Shown here: in pieces, positions 24,460-36,310 of the stretch
Layout of the letters: the number at the start of each line of letters is the position of its first letter
Position numbering within the stretch: the first letter of the stretch is position 1
Origin: Pseudisothecium myosuroides
Lineage: Eukaryota; Streptophyta; Bryopsida; Hypnales; Lembophyllaceae
Direction: 5' to 3'
Assembly: GCA_951799445.1 (NCBI GenBank)
Contig: OX637294.1
Span: 20,237,452 to 20,301,451, forward strand
DNA: 64,000 nt
Position numbers and translations under genes: made by a program
Notes under the pieces: generated by a model
The model's database searches: none
What the model saw: the letters and a program-made list of their open reading frames with translations, nothing else
What the model was told of the DNA's origin: nothing

Positions 24460-26000
24460 CAATAGTTTCATCGCAAAGCAAGCATAGTGCAACCAGGGTG
24501 TCCCAGAGCGAGTGGAGACTTCTGTACAAGGACTGGGCTGCTCAGAGGAGTCAAGGGCCATACTGCAGCAGAAGGGCCGGCACCAGCGAAGGGACGTTTT
24601 AGTGAAGCAGGAAGGCAAGCATCAGAGTGCTAACGTGCAAACACGGCGCAAGGAGGGAACACATTCCCTCATTGCATCGACCGGTTCAGGTAGCGCTGCA
24701 GTCACACCCCAGTTCCGTCACTGAGGTGCACATCAATGACACTCTAGGCTTGCATTAGTTGGAGGGAGTGGAATCGGTTTTGCTTGATTTGAATGGATAC
24801 ATTGCAAAAGCACCCCATTCCACGAGCACGCTGCGCTTTGGAGAATATGCAAGCAAAGTTGAAATTCAAGGTCAAATGTTCCAATTAATCAGTGAGCAGA
24901 AGGGAGCCTTTGCATTGCAAGCCAATAAAGTTGTGGCATTGCTAGACATGTCACATTTACGTTCCTTGCCAGTCCCAAAAGGAAGTTTTAACTAGCCAAC
25001 AAATCCACAACCGAGTACCTACTGTCACCACTTCTATAGACAAGCTGCAAGGTGCCTAGGGTGGAGTCAATAGCGGCAGTTTCATCCGGATATTCCACTA
25101 CTGATCAAAGAGAGGATATAGCCAGATCTTCCAAATACATCTACAACACCAAGACTCCAAAGAAATGCCAAGGATTCCCAGGTCCTAGAAGCAAAAATGC
25201 GTAAGTCACTCCATTTTTATTCATGAGTAATATGCATACACTTGCAAGCTTGAAAAACAAATGAAGTACACAGTTAAGTGCCTTACCTTCCAAAGTTTTT
25301 CTTCATTTATTTAGCTCAAGTTGGACAATATACCTCCCCGTCGCAGTGAGCGCCTGCAAGGGCAGGACACAACGGGGAATGGAAGTGCAAGTCTAGCCAA
25401 TGGAGAGAAACCCCATACGGACAGCAACTCCTCCGATAGGTCACAAGCAGAGGCACTTTCCATTCCAGCGACGGGTACTATTGACATGCATGTGCATTGG
25501 CGACCCAAACCCAGACTTACTAGAATCACAAGAGCTGCAAGAGGAAGATTTCGCGGCAGCATGAGATTCCTTGTGTGAGGAATCTTCACGAGACTTCGGC
25601 AATAAAGAAGAGCCTCGATGGCCACCAGAGCTTCTCTACTCGGAATTTTATTTCAACAAGGGCCTGCGCAAGAAGATGAGGCGCCGGAGAGAGAAGAAGA
25701 ATGCAAATCTAGGCGGAAACATTGATGACCCAGAGACGACCAACGGGGAAGAAGACCATTTGCAGATCCAAAGTCGGAGCGCCCAATCCAATGCATGGCA
25801 CGTGGGAGGATCAGGCGCTCAAACGGAAGGAGAGAAAACACGTACCTATGACAACGGCGCGCCAATGATGTAGGCGGCCCAAGTGCAGCAGAATTATGGG
25901 GTTGGGCCATTGCTTGGTATAGAGGGGGGCGAGATCAATTGTAATCCAGGGCGTTTGGTTACTAGAAGGTGTGTACCTTATTGTAGCTAAGTCACAACTA
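24460..26000 (+). other. GC-richer coding-like region, unassigned
   Basis: Composition shifts to more G/C and several open stretches appear: 24759-24995 (78 aa), 25321-25578 (85 aa, containing PPRRSERLQGQ) and 25571-25873 (100 aa, containing the basic run RKKMRRRREKK). A splice-like donor at about 25201 and acceptor at about 25316 are present. No domain is recognised. RRS-RL motifs occur in some retroelement polyproteins, but that alone is weak. It may be a degenerate host gene or a mobile-element remnant. Confidence 0.3.
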
Positions 26001-26639
26001 AGTCATAGCTTGTTTTTCTCAACCTCTGGTGTGTGCCTGAGGTAAGGTTTAGGTAGTGAGTGAATTTTGTAGATCACCATGTGTTTAGTTAGGGTGTGTT
26101 TGCTCAACTTCTTAGATGGTTTCTTAGATATTAATTAGCCCTACAACAACAAGCCTATAACCATCAATTGCAAACTGCCATTTTGAAGCTACATATGAAT
26201 GAAAAATTTTAAATTTATTTTCCTCGGATTAGAAGTTGTATGTTTACTACAAGTTACGGAAGTTTCTAAAATTTTGGTAGAAATTTGAAAGCGCTAAGAA
26301 CCTTTTTATAAAAAGCAAAATAAAATTCATATGCAATACAAAATACACTCAAAGAACATGAAATTTTCACCATGTCTTCAATTATAAGATAAAACATTAT
26401 GGTATGTAGCAAAGATATGATTTTTTAGTTATCCTAAAAAAAATTATGCAATTTTATAGTTACTCACCATTGGCAAATTGAAAAGCCTTCCAACGTAATA
26501 GAAAACGTGACATTTGGATACTATTTGCTATTTTTATGAAGGCTAAAATCTTTTTGTGGCTACACCTTATATAATCATTTTTTTACCATATGCACATATT
26601 GACTTTTTAAATGTATATAAATTAATGATAGTTTTTTTA

Positions 26640-28475
26640 GGCATGATCCAATTTTGGGGGTCCCCCCTGAACATCACAATTGTAGCAACTTATATGAGAG
26701 TATACATCACAACCGGAGCGATTTCCATGAGGATATATATTCTTCTCCTCCTTTGCAAATAGGAGATGATATGCCAACTGGGCCAATATATGTGAATCCT
26801 CCTAGGGCTATGCGGACAAGGAGGGTTCAACAAAAGAGGATGTGCAATAATGTGCCTATGTTGAGTCATTCGTCAAAATTGAAGGGTGCATATGAGGGGA
26901 AAGAAAGCTATGATGGAGGTGATCCAGAGAATCTTGATAGTGTAAAACATAGGTTTCGGAATTCAACATTACAATGCCAACTTTTATGCAATTGTAGTCA
27001 TTATTTTGGCCTTACACTCTCTTGTATAAAATTGTGGTGGAGAGTAATCGTTATGCAACCACACCGGATGAGCATGGAAAAACTAGGGGGGAAGAAGGAT
27101 GGTTGCCTATGACAATTGCAACTTTGAAGGCCTATTTAGCAACCCGCATGTTTATGGGATTGAAAAAACAACCAAATATGAGGACATATTGGAACAAAAA
27201 AAGGTACTTATTTCCATTGTCTTTAGATTTCTAAACTTTTTTCTAGGGCAAGATTTGAAGCTATTACAAGATGTTTACATGTCACCAATCCAAGTACCTA
27301 TGTTTCAAAGAAAGATATGCCCGGTTATGACAAAATGGGTCAAGTTCGGTGGCTTGTACATGGCATTAGAGATAGTTTTAACCAAGAGTGGGCTTTAGAG
27401 AAGTATCTTACTATAGAGAAAATGATGATACGTTACAAAGGCTTGTATTGCCCTAGTAGGCAATATATGCCCAAAAGCCACAAAAATGGGGCATAAAAGT
27501 TTGGCGCTTAGAAGACTCATCATCAAAGTATGTTTTCAATTTCAAAATTTATTGTTGGACAAACCATAGTGGAGGAGAAGAAATACCACTGGTAGTTCGT
27601 CCAGAGGTGAACGTGGCGCACAATGTGGTGATGAGATTGTTGAGTGGCTAAGAAGGAAAGGGGCATGTTGTGATTACCAACAACTATTTCTCTAGCGTTG
27701 GATTATTTACGGAGTTGAGTGCAGTAGAAATTTATGCCATTGGCACTTTGAGGCCTAATCGGGTGGGGCTACCAATAGAATTGAAAAGTGTTTAGAATTA
27801 AATCAATTCTCCTCAAGGTACATTATAATGGCAAATGCATCAATCCCGCAGCATTGCGTGTGTATTGTGGAAGGACAAGCGCCCGATTCCCCTCATTTCT
27901 ACTCATGCTCTACCTATAAATTTTCCATGTGTGCCGATACCCACGGTTCCACGTAGGAATGGGGCAAGAAGGGACCCAATTCCAACCACTTTGATACATT
28001 TAGAGTATACCACGCACATGAGGGGGGTGGATGTGGCGGATTAACTTCGTGCATTGTATTCTAGCCAGATAAGGTTGCACAAGTAGTGGCATCAAGTTTT
28101 TTACTTTCTATTGGATACAACGATAGTCAACATGTATATCATCTATCTAGGGGCCTTGCGTGAACGCAAGCATTAGAGAAAACCAATTAGTCACTTCCAA
28201 TTCAAGGCCAATTTGAGTGATGCACTCACCCAAAATTAGTGTGGCTGGGGAACTGACGTGGTTGAAGAAGAAGAAGCTCCACGGCCACACTTGCCAACTT
28301 CGAGTTGATTGAGGCGTCCATATATAATATGTAGTGACGCTAAGTGTAGCTACTACTATCGGATATGCAATTATAGCTTTATGTGTCTAAATCGAGGATG
28401 TTTTGAAGAATATCATTACAATTTACAAGCCACAAAATTGCGCTCCTTGCAACCACGAGCGAAGACCATAGGGTG
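26640..28475 (+). pseudogene. Decayed piggyBac-superfamily transposase
   Basis: A DDE_Tnp_1_7 (piggyBac) transposase remnant read across frames. The N-terminal domain shows as VVESNRYATTP and LKAYLATRMFMGLKKQP (about 27030-27180). Next come a stretch containing VRWLV (about 27345) and the first catalytic region, which reads TIEKMMIRYKG (about 27410-27440), so the expected Asp-Glu is Glu-Lys. LPTHALP-like text is followed by HMRGVDVAD (about 28010-28044), which keeps both Asp of the third catalytic region. A C-terminal cysteine-rich zinc segment ends in CFEEYHYNLQ near 28430. Several frameshifts and stops make it non-functional. The order of motifs matches the open copy at 49795-50946. Confidence 0.8.
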
Positions 28476-28479
28476 AATT

Positions 28480-29190
28480 CAATTCCTTTGGGTGGAATTT
28501 AAGGGAACATGGTCTCTTTGAGTTATATATAAAACATCGCCGGCAAAATTCTTTTGGGTCACACTTTGTAGATGGCTCTTCTAAACTTCTACATTTTTTT
28601 TCCTTACTATATCAAGCTTTTCCTTGGATGGTAGAATTTCTTACCCACACTCGAGATTTTTTTGGCCCACTTTTTGTATATGGTTCTTTTAAACTTCCCC
28701 CTTTATTTTCAAAACATTCCACTGACTTTCTTTAGGTGGTAGAATTTTTTATTGACCCTTTCATTATTTTTTGTACATGTTTTCTAAATTCTTATACAAA
28801 CCGTTTTTATTTGCTAAACCCTTACCTTCAAATCTAGTTTACACAAAATCTATGATTTTGTCCCCATTTCTTTAGTGAACAACCATACATACCAAGTGCG
28901 GTTGGGTTCTAATGTTTTTGGGTTTGCATTCAAATGTTTAGTGGCAAGAAAATAATGGGGGAGCACAAAGCCAGGATGGAAAAAAAAGTTCTCATCTTTT
29001 GTGCTTGAAAAAATTATCTCCCGCACCTACCCTTGCTAATTTAGGGCCTTTGATTGCAAATATGAATTTAAAATTTTTTAGTTTTATCATGGGGGGAAAA
29101 TAAAAAATTCAGCATTTTTCCTCCAGTACTCAAGCCAGTACTCAACTATAAAAATCCAACCCCCTAGAACCCTCCAATCTTATTTGTGTC
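28480..29190. other. AT-rich DNA, nothing recognised
   Basis: It may contain the 3' end of the decayed piggyBac element. No TTAA-flanked terminus matching the left side could be identified. Confidence 0.35.
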
Positions 29191-29192
29191 TT

Positions 29193-29336
29193 AAGGTAGG
29201 AGGTCCTTAAACGGAATGTATTCTAAATGCGTCCTTTATTTAGGAATGAGTGACATACTCCTTGAAATATCTATTACAGTCATTGATGAGTTAGGTAGGC
29301 TTATATGGGCCATTTCTGAACCTCCTACCTTACTTG
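29193..29336. mobile_element. Small MITE with TAAGGTAGGAGGT ends (family M3, copy 1)
   Basis: The left end TAAGGTAGGAGGTCC is matched by the inverted right end GAACCTCCTACCTTAC, giving a 144-base element without an ORF. A longer relative is at 44945-45246. Confidence 0.65.
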
Positions 29337-29472
29337 TGTGTTTATGCAGGTGACGGAAGGTGAGGACTAAAGAGCTCATTTTGGTGGAGTGGTTGGTGAG
29401 CACTGCACCGGCAAAATGGCCACGTGGCACTAAGGCAAGGACCCAAATTTGAACCCACCGGCATGGGGGCCG

Positions 29473-29683
29473 GGGTGAACTGACCCCCTCGCTCGGCCTT
29501 GCAGGCTGACCCTGTTCTTTGCACAAATTTTTTTTTGCAAATTTGGAATTCATATTTGGAATCAAAGACCCCTAATTAGTTTAAATAGGTCAATAATATT
29601 TCCTGGATCGGCCCAAAATAGGGGGCTTTTTTTTTACATGCACCCCTGGTAAGGCCGAGCGAGGGGGTCAATCCACCCCAATC
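29473..29683. repeat. Inverted repeat, ~30-bp GC-rich arms
   Basis: GACCCCCTCGCTCGGCCTT (29488-29506) and its inverse AAGGCCGAGCGAGGGGGTC (29651-29669) are exact 19-base inverted arms, extended by weaker matches, with about 145 bases between. No gene lies within; function unknown. Confidence 0.75.
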
Positions 29684-29689
29684 AGCATG

Positions 29690-30285
29690 AGTCAAAGCAA
29701 TAAGAGCAAGCTAACAAAGACGCCAAGTCGCTTGGATCAACACAATAATTTGACAGGAAGTCCTTGTGCCCATCCATTTTTGGAGAGAAATCCATTCGAA
29801 TTGAAGATGATCGCTTTATTACTAATAAAAACGCCCCAAGGGCAGGAAAGAAGAAAGAAGCTATGCCCGAAGGCCAAGGTCATCCGAAGGCGGTGGCCGG
29901 TGGGAGCCCGAAGGCACAAAGAAATTTCAAGGCAGAAACACCTAAGGGTAGGGCAGGCCAGGGTGGCATATCACTAGAAGGCAAGAGTGGGAGAGAAAGC
30001 ATAATAGGCACCAAAGGTTGGGTTGAATAGGGAGACAAATCAATGAACACCCGGAGGCAAGGAAGGCCGAAAAACAAGTTGAATCACAGAGTGAAGGAGA
30101 AGCAAAGGAAGAGGAGACAAGCACAAACTAAAAATAGGAAAGAGACAAATAAAGGAAAGGGGGGCAAGGCATTTCAATTCTCATCAGAAAGGTTGCTACA
30201 AATCAAACTAAAGGCCTCCTGGCACAATTTAACGTCCTGCATTGAAAAGACGCTAAGTTCAATTACTCAAGCATGCATTTGCTAA
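29690..30285. other. GC-richer, lysine/arginine-rich ORFs, no gene recognised
   Basis: Overlapping ORFs on both strands reflect purine bias (many AAG/AGG codons) rather than a recognisable protein. The phrase ATTTAACGTCCTGC (about 30227) also occurs near 15260, so the stretch probably belongs with the dispersed D1 repeat material. Confidence 0.35.
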
Positions 30286-30574
30286 GCATCAATCAAGCAT
30301 CTGGGACGTGCATACAGCAGGTACTTTTTAGTTAAGTTAAATTTCAGTTGGCATGCTGTAAATCATTAATGATTACGTACAAATATCCAACTCCCGTTTA
30401 CTTCAATACAATTGAATCTGGAAAGTGTTCTGTATAGGACAGGTTTACAAATCATAAGTTCTCAGTCTAGCATTTGTAATTTTTTAGGAAGCGCACTACT
30501 TTTTCTGCAGCTTAATTGATCAAATTCTAGAAGGTGTATCATCTGAACTAAAGAAGAAGCACAACATTGAAACC

Positions 30575-30785
30575 AGGGCTTTTTGGAGCTTTCTGGTGCC
30601 AAATTGCATCCCCCCCAAAAATAATATGGCTAAGAAATGGCAAAAGAACGTAAAGTTTTTTGCCTAAAGACTTAAAATTTTAAAAATCTTGGATGAAATC
30701 ATCAAATTGTGGATGAAAATTGAATGCTAAAATTTGGAGCACCACTTTAACATTTTATATCACCACTTTGGCACTTCATAAAAAA
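30575..30785. repeat. Dispersed repeat (family D2, copy 2)
   Basis: Same order of blocks as 20510-20765, including AAATTGTGGATGAAAAT and GAGCACCACTTTAACATTT. Confidence 0.65.
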
Positions 30786-31739
30786 TGGAAAAAAAAAATT
30801 GATTGAAAGTGATCGACCCAGATTAGAAATTGTGAGTCCAACGACTTAGAATTTCAAGTTGGTTGTGCCCTATGAATTTTTTAATAAAATTATTAAGTGG
30901 ACCCATGTAGGAATTTTGCTTTCAATAGAAACTTCTTTGCTACGCTCACTGCAATTCATTGGTGACTGGCTCTAATTATGTAACAAAAAGATGTAAACAT
31001 TCCTAGTTTTGCAATTAACCCCTAAATGTATTGGAAGTGCTTTAGAAGAAAGTAGTCAAAAAAGGGAGATTTGTCTATTGGAGGAGTGGACAATAAATGA
31101 CCAAAAAAAATTTAATTTCCAACCGTAAGATCTTCAAATTGCCTTTACTATTTACCTACCTACTAATTTTCACCGGTAAATTCCTTGAAAAAAGTGAGAT
31201 CTAAGGGTTCAAAGTTGAAATTTATTTATTTTCCATTGTCAATATTCTAAGCAGCTACACTTACACTACTGAATTTTCCATGTCTATAATTCCATTTTCA
31301 TGATTACTCTTTAAATTAGGATTTTCACATGAGTTAGAAACATGCTAAAAAAAATTCAAAGTCAAAACACTTGTGGAACATATACAAAATTGTATGTTTG
31401 TAGACATAGGTTTGGCAAAATGTGCATACACTGGCATTTTTTCCATCAATGAATTCTTCGTTCAAATCACTTTTGATCAAAACTCTGAATGGTGGACACA
31501 AAGATATGCACCTACTTGACTGCAAGGAATGATCTTGCAAAAAATTAGAAAATCTCACAATGTGGGACAAAAAACTAAGCCACAGTGTTTTGTACATGGT
31601 TGAGTGTTGGGGGCATCCCTCAAATGTTGGATCGTGGAACTCAACCCGCTCATTCTGGCTCTAACAAATTCTAAGAGATTGACAACAACTCCAAAGCACT
31701 AACATAGAGAGCCCCAAAATGGATGGACCTTGCAGATGA

Positions 31740-32000
31740 TTGACATTGATCTTTTGAGGGCCTGGCCGACGTGGCGCACGGTCTGGACCATAGGCTTGGG
31801 CCACGACCCCGCATCCTGGCTGGCCTACTTTGGATGGCCTTGACCCAACACATGAAGCCCCATCCCAGACCCGACAGAGCACGATAGAGACAGAGCACTA
31901 GTCGACGGAGGCAAAGATCTCTTGAACTTCCTTCTTTGCTTGTGCGTCGCTGCTTAAGCTTAGGATTTCCAGTTTGCGTTGTTGTTGCAACTCTTTTAAT
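31740..32000 (-). repeat. Dispersed GC-rich repeat (family D1, copy 2, inverted)
   Basis: Inverted relative to 14990-15240, with the matching blocks GCGCACGGTC, GGGCCACGACCCC, TTTGGATGGCC and CTTCTTTGCTTGTGCGTCGC. ORFs read here on the minus strand come from the repeat. Confidence 0.65.
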
Positions 32001-32253
32001 TATGAAAACATGTAGCCTACTTGGATCACACAAACAAAGAACGATTTCGTCCACAATGACTATCAATTCAGCACCTACACAGTTTCTGTAAGTCTTCAAC
32101 TACTCCAAACGCCATATCCGCTTCATGTTACTACAAGCCATAGCCAATTTGCTTTGATCTATTTGCTCCAAGTCTGTAATTTTTATCCTTCGGGTTTAGC
32201 TATTTGACAAGCTTCTGAAGATTCCTTCGATGTGATTCTGCATTGTTGTGCAG

Positions 32254-32332
32254 GTTGTAGAGCTCAGTGTACCACAGTGCTACACAAGGGATTGCGAAAA
32301 GAAAATCAAAAACTGTCTCTGCAAAATTCAAG
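32254..32332 (+). pseudogene. Orphan exon resembling a heavy-metal-associated (HMA) domain
   Basis: A 79-base open segment is bounded by TTGTGCAG and GTAAGC, a good acceptor and donor pair. It reads VVELSVPQCYTRDCEKKIKN then CLCKIQG, like the first half of an HMA domain of plant metallochaperone-like HIPP proteins (beta strand, metal-loop cysteines, helix). The loop is CYTRDC, not the usual CxxC. The next acceptor-bounded segment (from 32440) meets a stop after six codons in the joined frame, so the gene looks broken. Upstream exons were not found. Moderate-low confidence. Confidence 0.4.
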
Positions 32333-32449
32333 GTAAGCGTGCGGCTCAATGTCTCTTACTAATTTTCTGATGGTTTTTCTATGTAACGTTTGTTCTTTGC
32401 TGGTTCTCCAGCTCATTCATAAATGTATTGCAAATGTAGGAGTCGATCA

Positions 32450-33300
32450 GGAATCTTGAAAGAAATCAAGATGGTTAAGAAGCGTGCCAAAATATACATT
32501 CGAAAGCAATATGGCCAGCTTTCAAGATTGATATGAAGAAGAATTGACACTAAAGATAGAGAAAATTTGAATGTTCAAAATTAGCAAGACACAGATCCCA
32601 GCTAGTGACTGACCCTACCCGCTTAAACCAAGTGTTGCATCGTGTCAACTATCAAGGTTCTGGTAATGCATTTTTCATTGTTACATAACGTAACTTCACC
32701 TAAATGTGTCTAAAGCTCTATAAGCTTTGTACACAAATTGGTTTGCAATGAGAATTGACAATCTAATTTTGTTGGCAGATACTTTCAATTGAATCATAAT
32801 GGAATTGGTTTCTTAAATTTTGGAATCACAATGAATTAGTTAGGAATTTTCAAAGATGCAAGATGTAGGACACTAAACTTATAACTGTGATCTACGTGAT
32901 GCCAAAATCGATTTGATGCATACCAAAAAATGACACTTGCACATAGTCGAGGATGATGTAAACTTTTGTTATAAAGCCAAACATCATGTGAGTGTCAATC
33001 AACTCCATGCACATTGATTATGAGCAAAGGCCAACATGAAGAAGAAATTATGATTGGCCAAGAAATTGAGAAAGTCGCAGCTGTTAAAAAATCAATACAA
33101 ATCCTTTCTCGTGATTTTCTCAGGAAATTAAAGATATAATAAACATATGGAGTGATTCCAGATCTCTGCCATACATTTAACTAAACTAAATATAGTTGCA
33201 ATGACAATACAAATCCTAAACTCACTCCAAATAAACGATTTCACTACAAGAGAAAGGGGTGTTTTAAGTGAGTTTTTAAATATAGTCCTAGACATGTGAT
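32450..33300. other. AT-rich DNA, nothing recognised
   Basis: No coding or element structure supported. Confidence 0.35.
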
Positions 33301-33305
33301 TTTAA

Positions 33306-33399
33306 GTAATGACCTTTAATGAGATTTTCAGCAAAATTTTACTTAAAAAACATGTATTTTAAGTAAAATTTTGCTGAAAATCTCCTTAAAAGTCATTAC
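33306..33399. repeat. Near-perfect 94-bp hairpin
   Basis: Arms of about 43 bases (GTAATGACCTTTAATGAGAT outward, matching inverted TCTCCTTAAAAGTCATTAC) share an identical inner stretch, TTTTCAGCAAAATTTTACTT, around a short ACATGT loop. It could be a tiny MITE or a small-RNA-type precursor; it has no coding content. Confidence 0.85.
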
Positions 33400-34420
33400 A
33401 TATTATTACTTCTTTGTAAACATTAGTTAAAAGTTTGGAATTGGGTCATACTTGTTGCAAAAGAATCATTTATTGTGTTGTATTACATTAAAAATTGTTT
33501 ACAGTAGAATTATCCTATAAGTTATTCTATAAAAAAACTTGAAATAAAATTCTATTAGCTTAAATTAATAAAAGCGCTATTGGCAATAATAAACTCTTGT
33601 AATAAAATTTTGAATCAAATTCTTATTTCAACAAAAAGAGTTCATTGAAAGCTTATTTATTAAAATCTATATATTTGGATCGTCTATTGGTTTAAATGAT
33701 AATTGAAATTGTATTATCATTAATTCTTTATAAATTAACTTTTAAATCAAATATTGACGATTCCATATTCTAATTCTTTATAATTAGTTGCAATGTAGAA
33801 TCCCTAAAGTTGTAGAATTTAATATTTTTATTTTACATACTTATTGAAAATGATTTTAAAGGATTGTATTTGAATTATTTGCCAAATCTTAAAGTCAAAT
33901 GTATTTGCACTTTTTAATATTTTGGAGATATTCCCTTACACTTGTGATATACAATAAGAAATATCAAACTTGTTTATAATCAATTATATAAGGGTTCATC
34001 TCATATATAGCAACTGTTGGCACTCTTGGAATGTGTGATGTAAAGACCAATATCTTCAAAGAAGTTGTCTCTCAATGAAAGTATAATGTAAAGACAAATT
34101 ATTTATAGAGATGCTAGCTTTCTTTGAACATACTTAACTATACAATTGAATGAAGTAACTCATGATTCAAATCCTCGGGATTTCATTTCAAAACTCATGT
34201 TTTGTTGTGTTTAATTTTTAAGAGCTTTCTTGTATAATACTTTTAAGAATCTACTTGTATTTTGTCTTTTTACTACTACTTCTTACCTTCTTGTATCCAC
34301 TTTCATGTAACTTTAGATTAGACATTTGGAGTGTGGCTGCTAATTTTTATTGCTATCATAGAGCATTCATTGCTCAAACCGTAATAGATGAAATTCGGAA
34401 AATTACTTGAGATTTTGGAA
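33400..34420. other. AT-rich DNA, nothing recognised
   Basis: Very AT-rich, with no ORF or repeat boundary that can be supported. Confidence 0.35.
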
Positions 34421-34962
34421 TCCCTATAAGACCAAGTGGTGATTGAAAATTTGGGTATGTTCCTATGAGATCAATTTTAAATGATTTTTTTATTTTCGAT
34501 AGAAAATGTGGATATATACCTCCTTGGTAGGAATATAAATTTTTTCCAATCAGATGCCAAGATCAAAAATTACATCGCTTGATGTTTATTGGGCAAGTCA
34601 GGCAACTTCAGAGAGTATGTGAAAAACTACTCTTCTACTTCTGAACTTTAGCAAGTATATAGATAATATGATATAGAATAAATCTATGAAAAAACGCATA
34701 TGTAGTACAAAAATCTCACCCTAGGATGAGTTAAAGTCTATTGGCCCAATCAAGCCTAATAGGAAAAAACTTTTTCTTCTAACTTCAAACACTTTAATCT
34801 TTCAATCAATGCAGTCAAAGTTTTTGAATTTTTTTCCTCACATGCCTATAGTTAGTACAAATTTGTAATTTTGAAAGGAAAAAAATCATTTTTTTCTCAC
34901 TATCCTAAAAAGTGATTATTTTTCACAATTTTTGTCCGAAATGTGCCTTAGTCCTTTGGGGC
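34421..34962. mobile_element. TTAA-type element (copy 3, diverged)
   Basis: It starts TCCCTATAAGACCAAGTGGT and ends GCCTTAGTCCTTTGGGGC before TTAA (34963-34966). The interior parallels 41745-43560 in order (CTACTCTTCTACTTCT, GTAGTACAAAA, TAGTACAAATTTGTA). The left duplication is not an intact TTAA. Confidence 0.55.
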
Positions 34963-34966
34963 TTAA

Positions 34967-36310
34967 CCTTGAAGTATTTCACGAGTTGTAAATTTCACTA
35001 GATTCACATTCTAATACTTACAAAATGATTGTAAATATAATGGATGCAACAATTTTGTACAAAAATACTAGTTTACTTCGCTCTACTATTCCATATCATT
35101 TCTATTTAATCCTTTAAGTCCTAGAGTTGTTTTGGTGAAAGCAAGTATATAGAAGAATCAAAGTGAAAAAAATAACTGTACTAAATTGGAGAATGAATGA
35201 TTGACAATACTATACATAAAGGTCTGATTCGACAGTGAAGTGCCGAATTAGTTTCTTTTTCAAGTGCAAAGGGATTCGACAGGAAGTATATTTTAGAATA
35301 TTCCAAAATTTCACTTATAATATTTTCAAAAATTTAGACATCCCAAAAAATACTTAATTTATGCTTGAATTTGACCTTCACATAGGGTAGTTGTGCAAGA
35401 AATTAGGACAATCCACCATTAGTATTGCAAGAATTTAAAGTTTGTTGATAGTGTATACAACATTGCTAACATCAACATATGAAATATGCATCTATATAGT
35501 CTTGCAACCTCATAAGAAAATCACTTCAAGGACCTTTGGATTTGGTAGGCTTTGCTTCCATAGTTCCATGCTTCATATAGAGCAATCAACACTAGAAAAT
35601 ACACCTTGTATAGATGTGTGAAAATACATGATTAGTACAAGTAACAGTTGACATGGGCATATACAACATCTACTCAAATTGACACAAGTTCAAAAGTGGT
35701 GTGTTACAAGCTTTCAAGATGCTATCTTCAAAGTTGTCACAAAAATTACAATTTCAACAATTTTGAAAGAAATTAAAAATGGAGTAAAATAAGGGTTAAC
35801 AGTATCAACTGGGTTTGAGACCCTCTTCTGTTAATGAGCAGAGGAAACAATCACCCAGCTACTTCCAATGTACAGTACATGAATGATGTCCAAGCTCAAA
35901 GAAGTATCCTAGCAATTCTCGAGAAAAAAAGAAAGCTCTACGCCAGAAAGGTCAGTCCCTGTTTCCAAGAACAGACTCCTTCCACTATCAAAATTGTGTC
36001 CTGATGCAGAGACATACAATCAATCACGTCTCCACATCAATTTGGCCGTGAAGTGCAATCCACTGCCATGCTCTATGCTCCGCTAAGGTTCTAAGATGGT
36101 CTCACAGTTTGTGAGAAACCGTAATGCCACGTTCGCCTTTCAAGGCAACTGTGGCACTCTCTTGTTGACTGGTCAGAAGACGGTAATAACCAGTAACTCT
36201 TCTATTCAACTCTTCTCTTCAATGCAAGTCCTAGACGCAACAAAAAAGCAAAAGTATGGTTTCAAGGAAACAACATATGTCCACCCAGCTCTTGAAGGGT
36301 ATCGAGTCGA
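34967..36310. other. AT-rich intergenic DNA downstream of the FBPase gene
   Basis: Nothing recognised, apart from the expected 3' UTR of the FBPase gene just below 36311. Confidence 0.4.

Noticed and set aside
31671..32099. 142-codon minus-strand ORF
   Set aside because: It lies across the dispersed D1 repeat, whose other copy is not open in the same frame.
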